DNA from: Rhodoferax sp. U2-2l
Lineage (GTDB): Bacteria > Pseudomonadota > Gammaproteobacteria > Burkholderiales > Burkholderiaceae_C
DNA length: 64,000 nucleotides
Assembly (NCBI RefSeq): GCF_020594515.1
Contig: NZ_JAJCTH010000010.1
Span: forward strand, 1-64,000
Reading direction: 5' to 3'
Made by a program: the position numbers and the translations under genes. This document shows positions 8,218 to 16,224 of the stretch, piece by piece. The notes beneath the pieces are model-generated. The model made no database searches. It worked only from the letters and a program-made list of their open reading frames with translations, and was not told the origin of the DNA. Each line of letters opens with the position of its first letter. Positions within the stretch are counted from its first letter, which is position 1.

Positions 8218-9288
8218 TTACGGCGCCGGTCGTTGCGGCCCGGGGCTGCGGTGGAGGTGCAGCGTCTGGGTCGGCAAGGCAAAGCTGATCTGCTCGGCGG
8301 CAAAGCTGCGCACCACCTGCAGGTTGATCGCTTGTTGCACGTTCATGTACACGGTGTAGTCGGCACTGAGCACGTAGTACACCGCTTCAAAATCGAGTGA
8401 GAACGCGCCAAAACCTTTGAAATGGGCGCGGTCAAATCGCACCTCGGACTGTGCCGCGATGGCTTGTTTGATCAGGACGGGTATGCGTTCCAGCGTGTCT
8501 GCCGGGGTGTCGTAAGTGACGCCAATGGCAAAGGCCACGCGGCGTTCCTGCATGCGTTTGTAGTTGTGGATGCGGGTTTGCAGCAGGTCGTTGTTGGACA
8601 CCACAATTTGCTCGCCACCGAGGCTGCGCAGCCGGGTGGTTTTGAGGCCCACGTGTTCGACGGTGCCCATTTCTTCACCCAGGATGATGAAGTCGCCAAT
8701 CACAAACGGCTTGTCGATGGCGATCGACAGCGAGGCAAACAGATCGCCCAGGATGTTTTGCGCCGCCAGCGCCACCGCAATGCCGCCAATGCCCAGGCTG
8801 GCCACCAGCGCGGTGACATTGACGCCCAGGTTGTCCAGCAGCGACAGCAGCACCAGCACCCAGATCACCATGCGCCCCAAAAAGGACAGCAGCGACAGCG
8901 TCATGGCGCGTGAGCCGGTGTCTTCTGATTCGCCCTGCCTGAAGTAATGCTTGAGCCAGAACATCAGCGCCCGCGTGCTCCAGAAGCCGACCTGCATGAT
9001 CAGCGCCACGGCAAAGGCGCGGTCCACCCATTTGCCCAGCGTCTCGGGCAGCGTCAGGAAATGGCTGCCCAGATACAGGCCCAGGGCACTGGCCAGCAAG
9101 ATGCGGGTCGCCGACAGCACCTCCACCAGGAAGTCGTCAATCACCGTGTCGGTGTGTTTGGCGACCCGCTGCAGGCGGTGCAAGATCAGCCGCCGCAAGG
9201 CGTGCATCAGCAACATGAAAGACGCTGCCGCCAACAAGGCATAGGCCAGGTCTTGCAGCGTGTTGTGGGTCATCAGGTGTTGGAGCAT
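8218..9288 (-). CDS. mscS: MscS-family mechanosensitive channel
   Basis: A 356-residue inner-membrane channel that releases solutes on hypo-osmotic shock. Four hydrophobic segments precede the family signature in the pore-lining helix and beta domain: GIGGIAVALAAQNILGDLF, then DKPFVIGDFIILG, VEHVGLKTTRLRSLGGEQI and VVSNNDLLQTRIHNYKR. It is slightly longer than E. coli MscS (286) because of one or two extra N-terminal helices. It lies 34 bp after the SH3 gene and downstream of proXWV, so osmotic uptake and emergency release are encoded together. Confidence 0.9.
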   Translation of the reverse strand: MLQHLMTHNTLQDLAYALLAAASFMLLMHALRRLILHRLQRVAKHTDTVIDDFLVEVLSATRILLASALGLYLGSHFLTLPETLGKWVDRAFAVALIMQVGFWSTRALMFWLKHYFRQGESEDTGSRAMTLSLLSFLGRMVIWVLVLLSLLDNLGVNVTALVASLGIGGIAVALAAQNILGDLFASLSIAIDKPFVIGDFIILGEEMGTVEHVGLKTTRLRSLGGEQIVVSNNDLLQTRIHNYKRMQERRVAFAIGVTYDTPADTLERIPVLIKQAIAAQSEVRFDRAHFKGFGAFSLDFEAVYYVLSADYTVYMNVQQAINLQVVRSFAAEQISFALPTQTLHLHRSPGPQRPAP

Positions 9289-9322
9289 GGCTGGCCTGTC
9301 GAGGTCGTCAAGAGCGGGCGGG

Positions 9323-9859
9323 TCATCGGCCCCAAAGCAGCTGGCGCGCGATCCAGCCTGCGGGCCCGTCTGTGCGCTGCACCTTGACCCAGCCCGCGCG
9401 GCGCTCCAGCTGGCGCATCACGTCACCGTACTCAGCTTTGTCGACAATGCGTGCGCGCGTGTTGGGTGCCTGGCGCACGTTGGCCGTGCGCGACTTCACC
9501 ACCACATAGGGCACTTGGCTGACCAACGGGCGGTAGACCCAGCCGACATCCTTTTCGAAGTCGCGCACCTTGAACCATTGGCCTTGGGTCTGCAGCACCT
9601 CCAGCGGGTAGCCCTGGGCCAGCGTCCACAGCGTGGGGTGGCCGGTGCCGGGCCCGGCGCGCATGTTGATCTCCGGCTTGGCAACGCTCACCATCTCCCT
9701 GGCTTGCAGGCCGACGGCCGATCCCAGCAGCAGCAGGGCGATCACGCCGCGTGCCCCGGTGGTGACGACCTGCGTGAGACGGCTGGGTGCCCGCGTCGGG
9801 CTCCCGTCGGGTGTCGACCCGCCAACACGGCTGGCCAGGGTCTGGATGGACCGAATCAT
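9323..9859 (-). CDS. Exported or membrane-anchored protein with two bacterial SH3 domains
   Basis: A 178-residue protein with an N-terminal hydrophobic segment (GVIALLLLGSAVGLQA, about residues 37-52) that is a signal peptide or anchor. Two SH3b repeats follow: about 55-110 with INMRAGPGTGHPTLWTL and WFKVRDF, and about 115-175 with TANVRQAPNTRARIV and GWVKVQRTDGPAGWIA. The start at 9859 is chosen because AAAGGA sits just upstream. SH3b domains usually bind peptidoglycan or other envelope ligands. Its place between proV and mscS suggests an envelope role in osmotic stress, which is inference only. Confidence 0.75.
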   Translation of the reverse strand: MIRSIQTLASRVGGSTPDGSPTRAPSRLTQVVTTGARGVIALLLLGSAVGLQAREMVSVAKPEINMRAGPGTGHPTLWTLAQGYPLEVLQTQGQWFKVRDFEKDVGWVYRPLVSQVPYVVVKSRTANVRQAPNTRARIVDKAEYGDVMRQLERRAGWVKVQRTDGPAGWIARQLLWGR

Positions 9860-9922
9860 GATGTCCTTTCTTGTGGGGCGGAGGCCCACCGGCCTCCTGT
9901 TTTGCTTTGGGTACCGGGTGCT

Positions 9923-10987
9923 TCACACGGTGGCGGATGCCTCTGGCGCCTTGGGGGGCACCATGGCGGCGATGATGTCGCTCATGCTGATGTTGCCCAG
10001 CGGCTTGCCGCGGCTGTTGACCACGTTGGCGGCATCTTGGCCCTGGGCACTGAGCAGGCGCGCCACCTCCTCGATCACCAGACTGGCGTCCACGCTGGGG
10101 CCTGCCACCATCACACCGGGCGTCATCAGCGTGCGGCAGCGGATGACGCGGCCCCGGTTCACGTCGCGGGTGAAGCTGCTGATGTACTCGTTCGCCGGTT
10201 GCAACACGATCTGCTGCCCGGTGCCTTGCTGGATCACCTCGCCGTCACGCAGGATGGCAATGCGGTCACCCAGGCGCAGCGCCTCGTCCAGGTCATGGGT
10301 GATGAAGACAATGGTTTTGCCGAGCTCTTGCTGCAAGTCAAGCAGCACCGACTGCATGTCGCCGCGAATCAGCGGGTCCAGCGCAGAAAACGCTTCGTCC
10401 ATCAACAAAATCGGTGCGTCGTTGGCCAGGGCGCGGGCCAGCCCGACGCGCTGCTGCATGCCGCCCGAGAGCTGGTTGGGGTAGCTGTCTTCGTAACCCT
10501 TCAGTCCCACCCGTTCGATCCAGCGCACCGCCACCTCCTGGCGTTTTTTGCGCGACACGTGCTGCATCTGCAAGCCGAACTCGGTGTTTTCCTGAATCGT
10601 CAGGTGCGGGAACAAGGCAAACTTCTGGAACACCATGGCGGTGCGCTCGCGCCGGAACCGCCGCAGCTCGCCGGGACTCATGGCCATCACGTTGTGCGGT
10701 CCGGCCCACAGCTCGCCCGAGGTCGGCTCGATCAGCCGGTTGATGTGCCGGATCAGCGTGCTTTTGCCCGAGCCGGACAAACCCATCACCACCTGAATGG
10801 CGCCACCGGGCATGTCGATGTTGATGTCGCGCAGGCCCAGCACATGGCCATGGGCCTCGCGCAGTTCCTGCTTGGTCATGCCTTGTTGCACGGCTTGCAG
10901 ATGCTGCGCCGGGTTGGGGCCAAAGATCTTGTACAGGTGCTTGATGCGGATGCCCACCGACTCGCTGGTTTGATTTGGCTCAGCCAT
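9923..10987 (-). CDS. proV: Glycine betaine/proline ABC transporter ATPase ProV
   Basis: The start at 10987 gives 354 residues, with an 8-bp overlap to the proW stop. Walker A GLSGSGKST is at residues 69-77, the signature LSGGMQQR near 170 and Walker B LLMDEAFSALDP near 190. The N-terminal extension with AVQQGMTKQELREAHGHVLGL is typical of the ProV/OpuAA subfamily. The C-terminal about 80 residues form a degenerate CBS-like region, which in ProV/OpuA relatives senses ionic strength. It powers import of compatible solutes through ProW. Confidence 0.93.
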   Translation of the reverse strand: MAEPNQTSESVGIRIKHLYKIFGPNPAQHLQAVQQGMTKQELREAHGHVLGLRDINIDMPGGAIQVVMGLSGSGKSTLIRHINRLIEPTSGELWAGPHNVMAMSPGELRRFRRERTAMVFQKFALFPHLTIQENTEFGLQMQHVSRKKRQEVAVRWIERVGLKGYEDSYPNQLSGGMQQRVGLARALANDAPILLMDEAFSALDPLIRGDMQSVLLDLQQELGKTIVFITHDLDEALRLGDRIAILRDGEVIQQGTGQQIVLQPANEYISSFTRDVNRGRVIRCRTLMTPGVMVAGPSVDASLVIEEVARLLSAQGQDAANVVNSRGKPLGNISMSDIIAAMVPPKAPEASATV

Positions 10988-11873
10988 GGACCACCTCCAG
11001 ATGCTTTTGCAGCCGTTTGCCGTAGGTCTGCGACACGCGGTCAAACACAATGGCAATGCCCACGATGGCCAGCCCGTTGAACAAGCCCATGGTGAAGTAC
11101 TGGTTGGAAATGGCCTTGAGCACCGGTTGCCCCAGCCCGGGCACCCCAATCATCGAGGCCACCACCACCATCGCCAGTGACAGCATGATGGTCTGGTTGA
11201 TGCCCGCCATGATGGTGGGCAGCGCCAGCGGCAGTTGAACTTTCAGCATCTTTTGCCAGGTGGCCGCGCCAAAAGCGTCCGCCGCCTCCAGCAGGTCTTT
11301 GTCGACCAGCCGGATGCCCAGGTTGGTGAAGCGGATCACCGGCGGCACCGCGTAGATCACCACTGCAATCATTCCGGCCACCCGGCCAATGCCCAGCAGC
11401 ATCACCACCGGAATCAGGTAGACAAAGCTGGGCATGGTTTGCATCACGTCCAGCACCGGGTTGAGCAGGCGCTGCAGCCGCTCCCAGCGGCTCATGGCCA
11501 CCCCGATCGGCAAACCCACCACCAAGGCGACCATGGTGCAGACAAAAATCATCGAGATGGTGGTCATGGTGTCTTGCCACATGCCAAAGTAGCCCACCAG
11601 CATCAGGATCAGCACGGTACTCAAGGTGAGTTTGGTTGAGCGTGATGCCAGCCAGGTCACCAGCGCAATGCCGCCCATCACCACCGGCCAGGGTGACTGC
11701 GTGAGCAAGCGCTCGCTGGTCAACAGAAATTGGCGCAGCGGCTCAAACGCTAGCTCCACCGCCTCGCCGTACTCGCGCGAGAAGCTGCGAAACGCGCCAT
11801 CAATGGTGCGCCTGAGCTGGCTCAGCCACTGGCTGTCCATGGCCGGAAAGTCGTCCCACCAAGCCATGCTCAA
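10980..11873 (-). CDS. proW: Glycine betaine/proline ABC permease ProW
   Basis: A 297-residue inner-membrane permease. After an amphipathic N-terminal region of about 60 residues come several transmembrane helices and the ATPase-contact EAA loop, EAADAFGAATWQKMLKVQLPLALPTI, at about residues 198-223. The segment LVVGLPIGVAMSRWERLQRLL is typical of the ProW/OpuAB family. It overlaps proX by 4 bp and proV by 8 bp, so all three are translationally coupled. Confidence 0.93.
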   Translation of the reverse strand: MSMAWWDDFPAMDSQWLSQLRRTIDGAFRSFSREYGEAVELAFEPLRQFLLTSERLLTQSPWPVVMGGIALVTWLASRSTKLTLSTVLILMLVGYFGMWQDTMTTISMIFVCTMVALVVGLPIGVAMSRWERLQRLLNPVLDVMQTMPSFVYLIPVVMLLGIGRVAGMIAVVIYAVPPVIRFTNLGIRLVDKDLLEAADAFGAATWQKMLKVQLPLALPTIMAGINQTIMLSLAMVVVASMIGVPGLGQPVLKAISNQYFTMGLFNGLAIVGIAIVFDRVSQTYGKRLQKHLEVVHG

Positions 11874-12877
11874 AGCCCTTGGCTGACTTTTTGGGCCACG
11901 TCAGGGCTGACCCAGGCCTGCCAGACGGCGGGTTGCGTCTTCAGGAAGTGCCGGGCGCCGTCTTCACCGGTGGCCTGGTTGTCGCCCATCCATGACAGCA
12001 GCTGGTTCACCGTGGTGTTGCTCCAGCTGCGCTTAGTCAGGTAATCGTTGGCCGGACCAGCGGTTTTCTTGAAGCGGTCGGTGACCACGGTGAACACTTC
12101 AGACTTGGCCCAATCGGTTTTGGTCGGGTTGTCGCAATCGGCCCTGGTGTTGCAGGTGTCGTACGCCACCTTGTCATACGGCACCCCGGCGTCGAGCTTG
12201 ACCATGTCGTATTTGCCCAAAATGGCGGTCGGTGCCCAGTAGTAGCCCAGCCAGCCCTGTTGGCGCTCATACGCCTTGGCAATGGAGCCGTCCAGGCCGG
12301 CTGCCGAGCCGGTGTCCACCAGCATGAAGCCTTTCTTGTCGGCACCCCAGGCCTTGTAGGCGTTGCTGGCGGTGAGCTGGCAGCTCCAGCCGGACGGGCA
12401 GTTGAACACCGCGCCCTTGGATTTGTCAGCCGGGGCCGGGAACAGCTCGGGGTGTTTCAGGGCGTCGTCAATGGTCTTGATGTGCGGGTTGGCATCGGCC
12501 ACGTATTTGGGGATCCAGAAGCCTTCAATGCCACCATCGGTCAGGGCGCGGGCGGCGTAGTGCAGGCGCCCGTCTTTTATAGCTGCTTCCAGTGGCTCAC
12601 GCACGGCGTTGATCCAGGCTTCAGGGGCGACGTCGGGTTTGTCTTTTTCCATCATGGCGCTCAGTGTTGGCATGGTGTCGCCGGGCACCAGCTCAACCTC
12701 GCAACCATAACCCTTGCTCAGGATCAGCTTGTCAACGTGCGCCAAAACTTCGGCTGACTGCCAGTTCATGTTGGCCACGGTCACCCGGCCACACGACTGC
12801 GCCAGTGCGCTTTGGGCACCTGCCCATGCCAGTGTGCCGATGATGAGGGTGAGACGAAAAGAAGAGGTTTGTGGCAT
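11870..12877 (-). CDS. proX: Glycine betaine/proline-binding protein ProX
   Basis: A 335-residue periplasmic binding protein with a Sec signal (cleavage after about residue 26, SALAQ). ProX/OpuAC features include VTVANMNWQSAEVLAHVDK, EVELVPGDTMPTLSAM, PEAWINAVREPL and EGFWIPKY. Several Trp and Tyr residues could form the aromatic cage that binds the quaternary ammonium group. Cys residues in FNCPSGWSCQ and CNTRADC suggest disulfides. AAGGAGT precedes the start. A strong terminator and a promoter lie in the 5' leader (12893-13053). Choline or proline betaine could also be ligands. Confidence 0.92.
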   Translation of the reverse strand: MPQTSSFRLTLIIGTLAWAGAQSALAQSCGRVTVANMNWQSAEVLAHVDKLILSKGYGCEVELVPGDTMPTLSAMMEKDKPDVAPEAWINAVREPLEAAIKDGRLHYAARALTDGGIEGFWIPKYVADANPHIKTIDDALKHPELFPAPADKSKGAVFNCPSGWSCQLTASNAYKAWGADKKGFMLVDTGSAAGLDGSIAKAYERQQGWLGYYWAPTAILGKYDMVKLDAGVPYDKVAYDTCNTRADCDNPTKTDWAKSEVFTVVTDRFKKTAGPANDYLTKRSWSNTTVNQLLSWMGDNQATGEDGARHFLKTQPAVWQAWVSPDVAQKVSQGL

Positions 12878-12892
12878 GAAGACTCCTTGTGG

Positions 12893-12922
12893 AAAAAAAA
12901 CCAGCCTCCCATCGGGAGCTGG
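12893..12922 (-). terminator. Intrinsic terminator inside the proX leader (possible attenuator)
   Basis: On the minus strand CCAGCTCCC pairs with GGGAGGCTGG (one bulged G, loop GAT) and is followed at once by a run of eight T. The T-run ends only about 15 nt before the proX start codon, leaving no space for a promoter in between. Any proX transcript must therefore read through it. It could also end ubiA-side transcription. Confidence 0.8.
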
Positions 12923-13001
12923 CCGCGGCGCTCACCACGGCGGGGTGGTGAAACAGGCGGTCGGGCGACATCGTGCGTGCCCAAAAGCAACGCTGAATCA
13001 G

Positions 13002-13053
13002 AAAAGTACTTTTGTACAAATGTATTTTAATTCAAAAAAAATGCACCTGACAA
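13002..13053 (-). promoter_or_regulatory. Likely proX promoter with two overlapping palindromes
   Basis: On the minus strand a -35-like TTGTCA (13048-13053) and a -10-like TAAAAT (13024-13029) are 18 bp apart. Just downstream lie two perfect palindromes that share bases: TTTGTACAAA (13011-13020) and AAAAGTACTTTT (13002-13013). They overlap the expected start of transcription, a usual place for a repressor site. Another hairpin, CACCAC/GTGGTG (12933-12950), sits between this point and the terminator. Confidence 0.55.
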
Positions 13054-13106
13054 GCGGTTTTTGCCAGGCGCGGGCCCGGTCCCGCAGGCTCGGACGCGTC
13101 GCGGGG

Positions 13107-14042
13107 TCAGAAAAGCGTCACGGTCAGCAAACCGCCCGCCATGCTCAGACCGTGCACCAAGGCGGCTGCCACGGTCAGCCGCCAGGCCCATGGCGCGTGT
13201 TGTGGCTGCCGGGCTGCCAACCACAGCAGGCCGATTGCACCCAGCGACAGCGGCCATGACACCAGTCCCCACAGCGCCTGCTGCGGGTGGTAAAGCATCC
13301 ACACGCCGCCCACCAGCCAGCCGTAAGCCAGCAGCATCAGCGCCGTGCCGAGCGCGGCGAGCCCTTTGGGGCCCAGGCCCGGGGGCGGGTTGCCCGTGGT
13401 GCGGTCAGCGGCCTGGGTGGCCCGCTGCGCCAGCGGGATGGCCGCCGCCAGCAGCGCAAAACTCACCGCATCCACCGCCGGAATCACAAAAAACTGGTGC
13501 CGCTGCACGTAGTCGGCGCCCAGCACCACCAGCCACCAGGCCAGCGCGGTCACCACCTCCGTGCCGCCGCGTGCGCCCAAACGAAAGGGTGGCGCGGCAT
13601 AGGCCCAGGCCAGCAGCAGGCCTGCCAGACCCAGCAGCACCAGCCCGCCACCGGCTTTCACCGCCAGCGCCAACCCGGCCACCAGCATCAGCCCCAGCAG
13701 CGCCCACGCCAGCTGGCGCAGCTCGGTCACGGTGATGGTGCCCTGGGTGATCAGGCGCAGGCCCGAGGCCGCACCCCAGGGTTCCATCGCGTCAGCCGGT
13801 GGGGTGGGCAGACGCTGATCGCGCGGCGCCAGATGCCAGGTGTGCAGCATGTTGACCGCGGCGTGAAAGCCGCAGGCCAGCAGCAGCGCCGCCACGGCAC
13901 CCGCCCAGTCCAGCGCATAACCACAACCCGCCGCCGAGCTGAACCCTAGCACACAAGCCACGGCGGTCAGGCTCAGTGAGGCCGGGCGGGCCAGTTGCCA
14001 CACCGTGTGGAGGGAAATTTCGCGCACTGCAGCTTGGGACAT
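13107..14042 (-). CDS. UbiA/MenA-family membrane prenyltransferase-like protein, motifs degenerate
   Basis: About 311 residues with eight or nine hydrophobic helices in the UbiA/MenA pattern. MenA-like landmarks are present: the N-terminal TVWQLARPASLSLTAVACVLG, AYAAPPFRLGARG, and a later ADRTTG. UbiA enzymes attach polyprenyl chains to aromatic rings using two Asp-rich motifs that bind Mg-pyrophosphate. Here the first motif reads VNMLHTWHLAPRD instead of the usual N-x-x-x-D-x-x-D, and in the second the RD pair is replaced by RA. Catalysis is therefore doubtful, or the substrate differs. The start at 14042 (MSQAAV) is preferred over 14090 but the ribosome site is weak. Divergent from the kinase gene. 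Confidence 0.65.
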   Translation of the reverse strand: MSQAAVREISLHTVWQLARPASLSLTAVACVLGFSSAAGCGYALDWAGAVAALLLACGFHAAVNMLHTWHLAPRDQRLPTPPADAMEPWGAASGLRLITQGTITVTELRQLAWALLGLMLVAGLALAVKAGGGLVLLGLAGLLLAWAYAAPPFRLGARGGTEVVTALAWWLVVLGADYVQRHQFFVIPAVDAVSFALLAAAIPLAQRATQAADRTTGNPPPGLGPKGLAALGTALMLLAYGWLVGGVWMLYHPQQALWGLVSWPLSLGAIGLLWLAARQPQHAPWAWRLTVAAALVHGLSMAGGLLTVTLF

Positions 14043-14076
14043 CGCCCCGAATCTATCGGACCCGCACGCCAGCGCC

Positions 14077-14090
14077 GTGACACAGATCAA
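14077..14090. promoter_or_regulatory. FNR-like box between ubiA-like gene and sensor kinase
   Basis: GTGACACAGATCAA matches the FNR/Anr consensus TTGAY-N4-ATCAA at all but the first position and lies in the short gap between two divergent genes. No fnr gene is in the window, so regulation by oxygen is a prediction. Confidence 0.45.
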
Positions 14091-14139
14091 TCGGGCCGGA
14101 TGATGTGACAGACCGGGCCCGCCGTGCCCTGACTATGAT

Positions 14140-16224
14140 GTGAACCCCAACCCGTTGCCCATGGCCCACCACCCCGCCGCTGACCATTCTCTTGACTTTG
14201 CGCTGTTGCAAACCACGGTGGCACGGCCGTCGGGGCGCAACCGCGTCACGCTGCTGTGGCTGCTGGGCCTGCTGGCGCTGCTGGTGGGTTCGGTGGTGGC
14301 GCTGCTGCTGTACCTGAACAATTTTGAGGAAGAAGAAGCCGCCCGCCGCCGCGCCGCCGATGCCCAGTGGCTGGAGCAAAGTGTGCAGTTCCACTTTCGC
14401 CGCCTGGAAGACGACCTGCTGGTGCTGGCGCGCCAGGCCGTACTGCAGGCCAGCAACGCGCAGCCGCAGGCCGACACGTCCGCGCCACAGGTGCAAGGTG
14501 GCCTGCTGTGGCGCGAGCCCGGTGTGGTGTTGTCCAGCGGCTGGATGCCCGCCGGTCAGCTGGGTCAGCTGCAGCTCGGCCCCGAGCGTTGGCAGCGCGA
14601 CCGTGAGGCGCACCCTGACAATGCCGACGCCCTGACGCTGATGCAGACCACCACCCAAGGACTGCGCCGCTCGGCCTACGCCGGGCTGATGCTGCGCCCG
14701 GATGGCACCGCCACCGACGTGATCTGGCTGGCGGTGCCCTTTTTTGACGGTGGCGACTTCGTTGGCAACTACCTGGCGGCGGTGTCGCTGCAGCAGGCGC
14801 TGGCGGCGCTGGTGCCCACCTGGTTCAGCCAGTCGCACAGCGTGCGGCTGGAAAACCAGCCTGCGCCGGGGGACATGTTGACCCGTGGGCCTGAGCTGGC
14901 GGACCTCCAGGTGGACCGTGTGGCCCTGAACCTGCCGGGGGTGGACCTGTTTTTGCAGGTGGCGCTAACCCAGGCACAGCCCGCCACCGTGCCCCGTATC
15001 TTTTTCCTGGTGGCGGTACTTTTTTTACTCGGCATGCTGGTGGCGCTGTATGTCTTGCGACGCGACTTTGTCAAGCGCCAGCGGGTGCAGACACTGCTGC
15101 AGGCGCAGGTCGCGCTGCGCACCGCCATGGAAAACTCGGTGACGATTGGCCTGCGCGCCTGGGACTTGCAGGGCCGCATCCTGTATGTCAACGACGCCTT
15201 CACGCGCCTGGTGGGCTTCAGCGCGGACGAGTTGATGGGTTTGAAGATGCCGTTTCCGTACTGGCCGCCCGACCAGCACGAGCTGCTGGTGCAGGTGCAT
15301 GAGGGCATCATTGCGCACGGTACCTCGGGTAACGGCGTCGAGGTGCAGTTTGCCCATCGCGACGGCCACCTGATCGACGTGCTGATCCATGAGGCGCCGC
15401 TCAACACCGCCAGTGGTCAGCAGATCGGCTGGATGAGCTCGGTGATGGACATCAGCGAGCGCAAACGCGCGCAACGCATGGCCGCGCAGCAGCAGGAAAA
15501 GCTCGAAGCCTCAGGCCGGCTGATCGCCGTGGGTGAGGTGGCGTCCACCCTGGCGCATGAGCTGAACCAGCCGTTGGGCGCGTTAAGCAGCTTTGCCAAT
15601 GGCCTGCTGAACCGTCTGGGTGACAACACCATCACCCTGCCCGAACTGCTGCCGGTGGTGCAGCGCATGGCGCGTCTGGCCGACCGTGCCGGCGGCATCA
15701 TCCGCCGGGTGAATGACTTTGCCCGCAGGCGTGAGCTGTCGCGCCATCAGCTGGACCTGGTGACATTTTTGACACGGGTGCTGGCCGTGCGCGGCGACGA
15801 CGACGGCCCGAGCGCCCAGTGGTCGGCGCCTGCCCAGCCGGTGTGGGTGGATGCGGACGAATTGCTGCTGGAGCACCTGGTGAACAACCTGGTGGCCAAC
15901 GCGCAGGACTGGGCGGCAATCGGCAGCGCTCAGCCGCAGGTGTGGATCGACCTGCGCCAGGACAGCGCCCAAGGCGTGGCCGCCTTGTCGGTGGCCGACA
16001 CCGGCCCGGGTGTCAGTGAGGAAGCGCGTGAGAGCATCTTCAACGCCTTTGTCAGCCGCAAGGAAGGTGGCATGGGCATGGGGTTGGCGATTTGCCGCTC
16101 CATCGTCGAAGCGCACCACGGCCAGCTGGAAGTGGGCCGCGACCCGGTGCTGGGTGGTGCGCGTTTTACCGTTGTTTTGCCGTTGGCCCAGGTGGCGGCG
16201 GTGTTGCCTGAAGGAGCCCCATGA
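14140..16224 (+). CDS. Membrane sensor histidine kinase, DctS-like
   Basis: A 694-residue kinase. A membrane helix at about 36-60 and another at about 286-306 enclose a periplasmic sensor region of about 225 residues. A PAS domain (about 325-435, with GRILYVNDAFTRLVGFSADEL) leads to the dimerisation/phosphoacceptor segment STLAHELNQPLG with His473, and then N, G1 and G2 ATP-binding boxes (NNLVANAQD, DTGPGV, GMGMGLAI). The layout matches DctS/TtrS-type kinases paired with FixJ-type regulators. The start is uncertain: GTG at 14140 or ATG at 14161, and a TATGAT at 14134-14139 would favour the latter. It may sense the ligand of the nearby TRAP system, by analogy with DctS of Rhodobacter. Confidence 0.85.
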   Translation: MNPNPLPMAHHPAADHSLDFALLQTTVARPSGRNRVTLLWLLGLLALLVGSVVALLLYLNNFEEEEAARRRAADAQWLEQSVQFHFRRLEDDLLVLARQAVLQASNAQPQADTSAPQVQGGLLWREPGVVLSSGWMPAGQLGQLQLGPERWQRDREAHPDNADALTLMQTTTQGLRRSAYAGLMLRPDGTATDVIWLAVPFFDGGDFVGNYLAAVSLQQALAALVPTWFSQSHSVRLENQPAPGDMLTRGPELADLQVDRVALNLPGVDLFLQVALTQAQPATVPRIFFLVAVLFLLGMLVALYVLRRDFVKRQRVQTLLQAQVALRTAMENSVTIGLRAWDLQGRILYVNDAFTRLVGFSADELMGLKMPFPYWPPDQHELLVQVHEGIIAHGTSGNGVEVQFAHRDGHLIDVLIHEAPLNTASGQQIGWMSSVMDISERKRAQRMAAQQQEKLEASGRLIAVGEVASTLAHELNQPLGALSSFANGLLNRLGDNTITLPELLPVVQRMARLADRAGGIIRRVNDFARRRELSRHQLDLVTFLTRVLAVRGDDDGPSAQWSAPAQPVWVDADELLLEHLVNNLVANAQDWAAIGSAQPQVWIDLRQDSAQGVAALSVADTGPGVSEEARESIFNAFVSRKEGGMGMGLAICRSIVEAHHGQLEVGRDPVLGGARFTVVLPLAQVAAVLPEGAP

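Noticed and set aside
9260..11080. A 606-codon open frame on the plus strand
   Set aside because: It runs antisense across the SH3 and proV genes, which have clear domains. The antisense product resembles nothing.
12923..13017. A known riboswitch class in the proX leader
   Set aside because: I could not match conserved cores of the glycine, guanidine, SAM or other familiar classes. The leader is reported only as an uncharacterised attenuator candidate.
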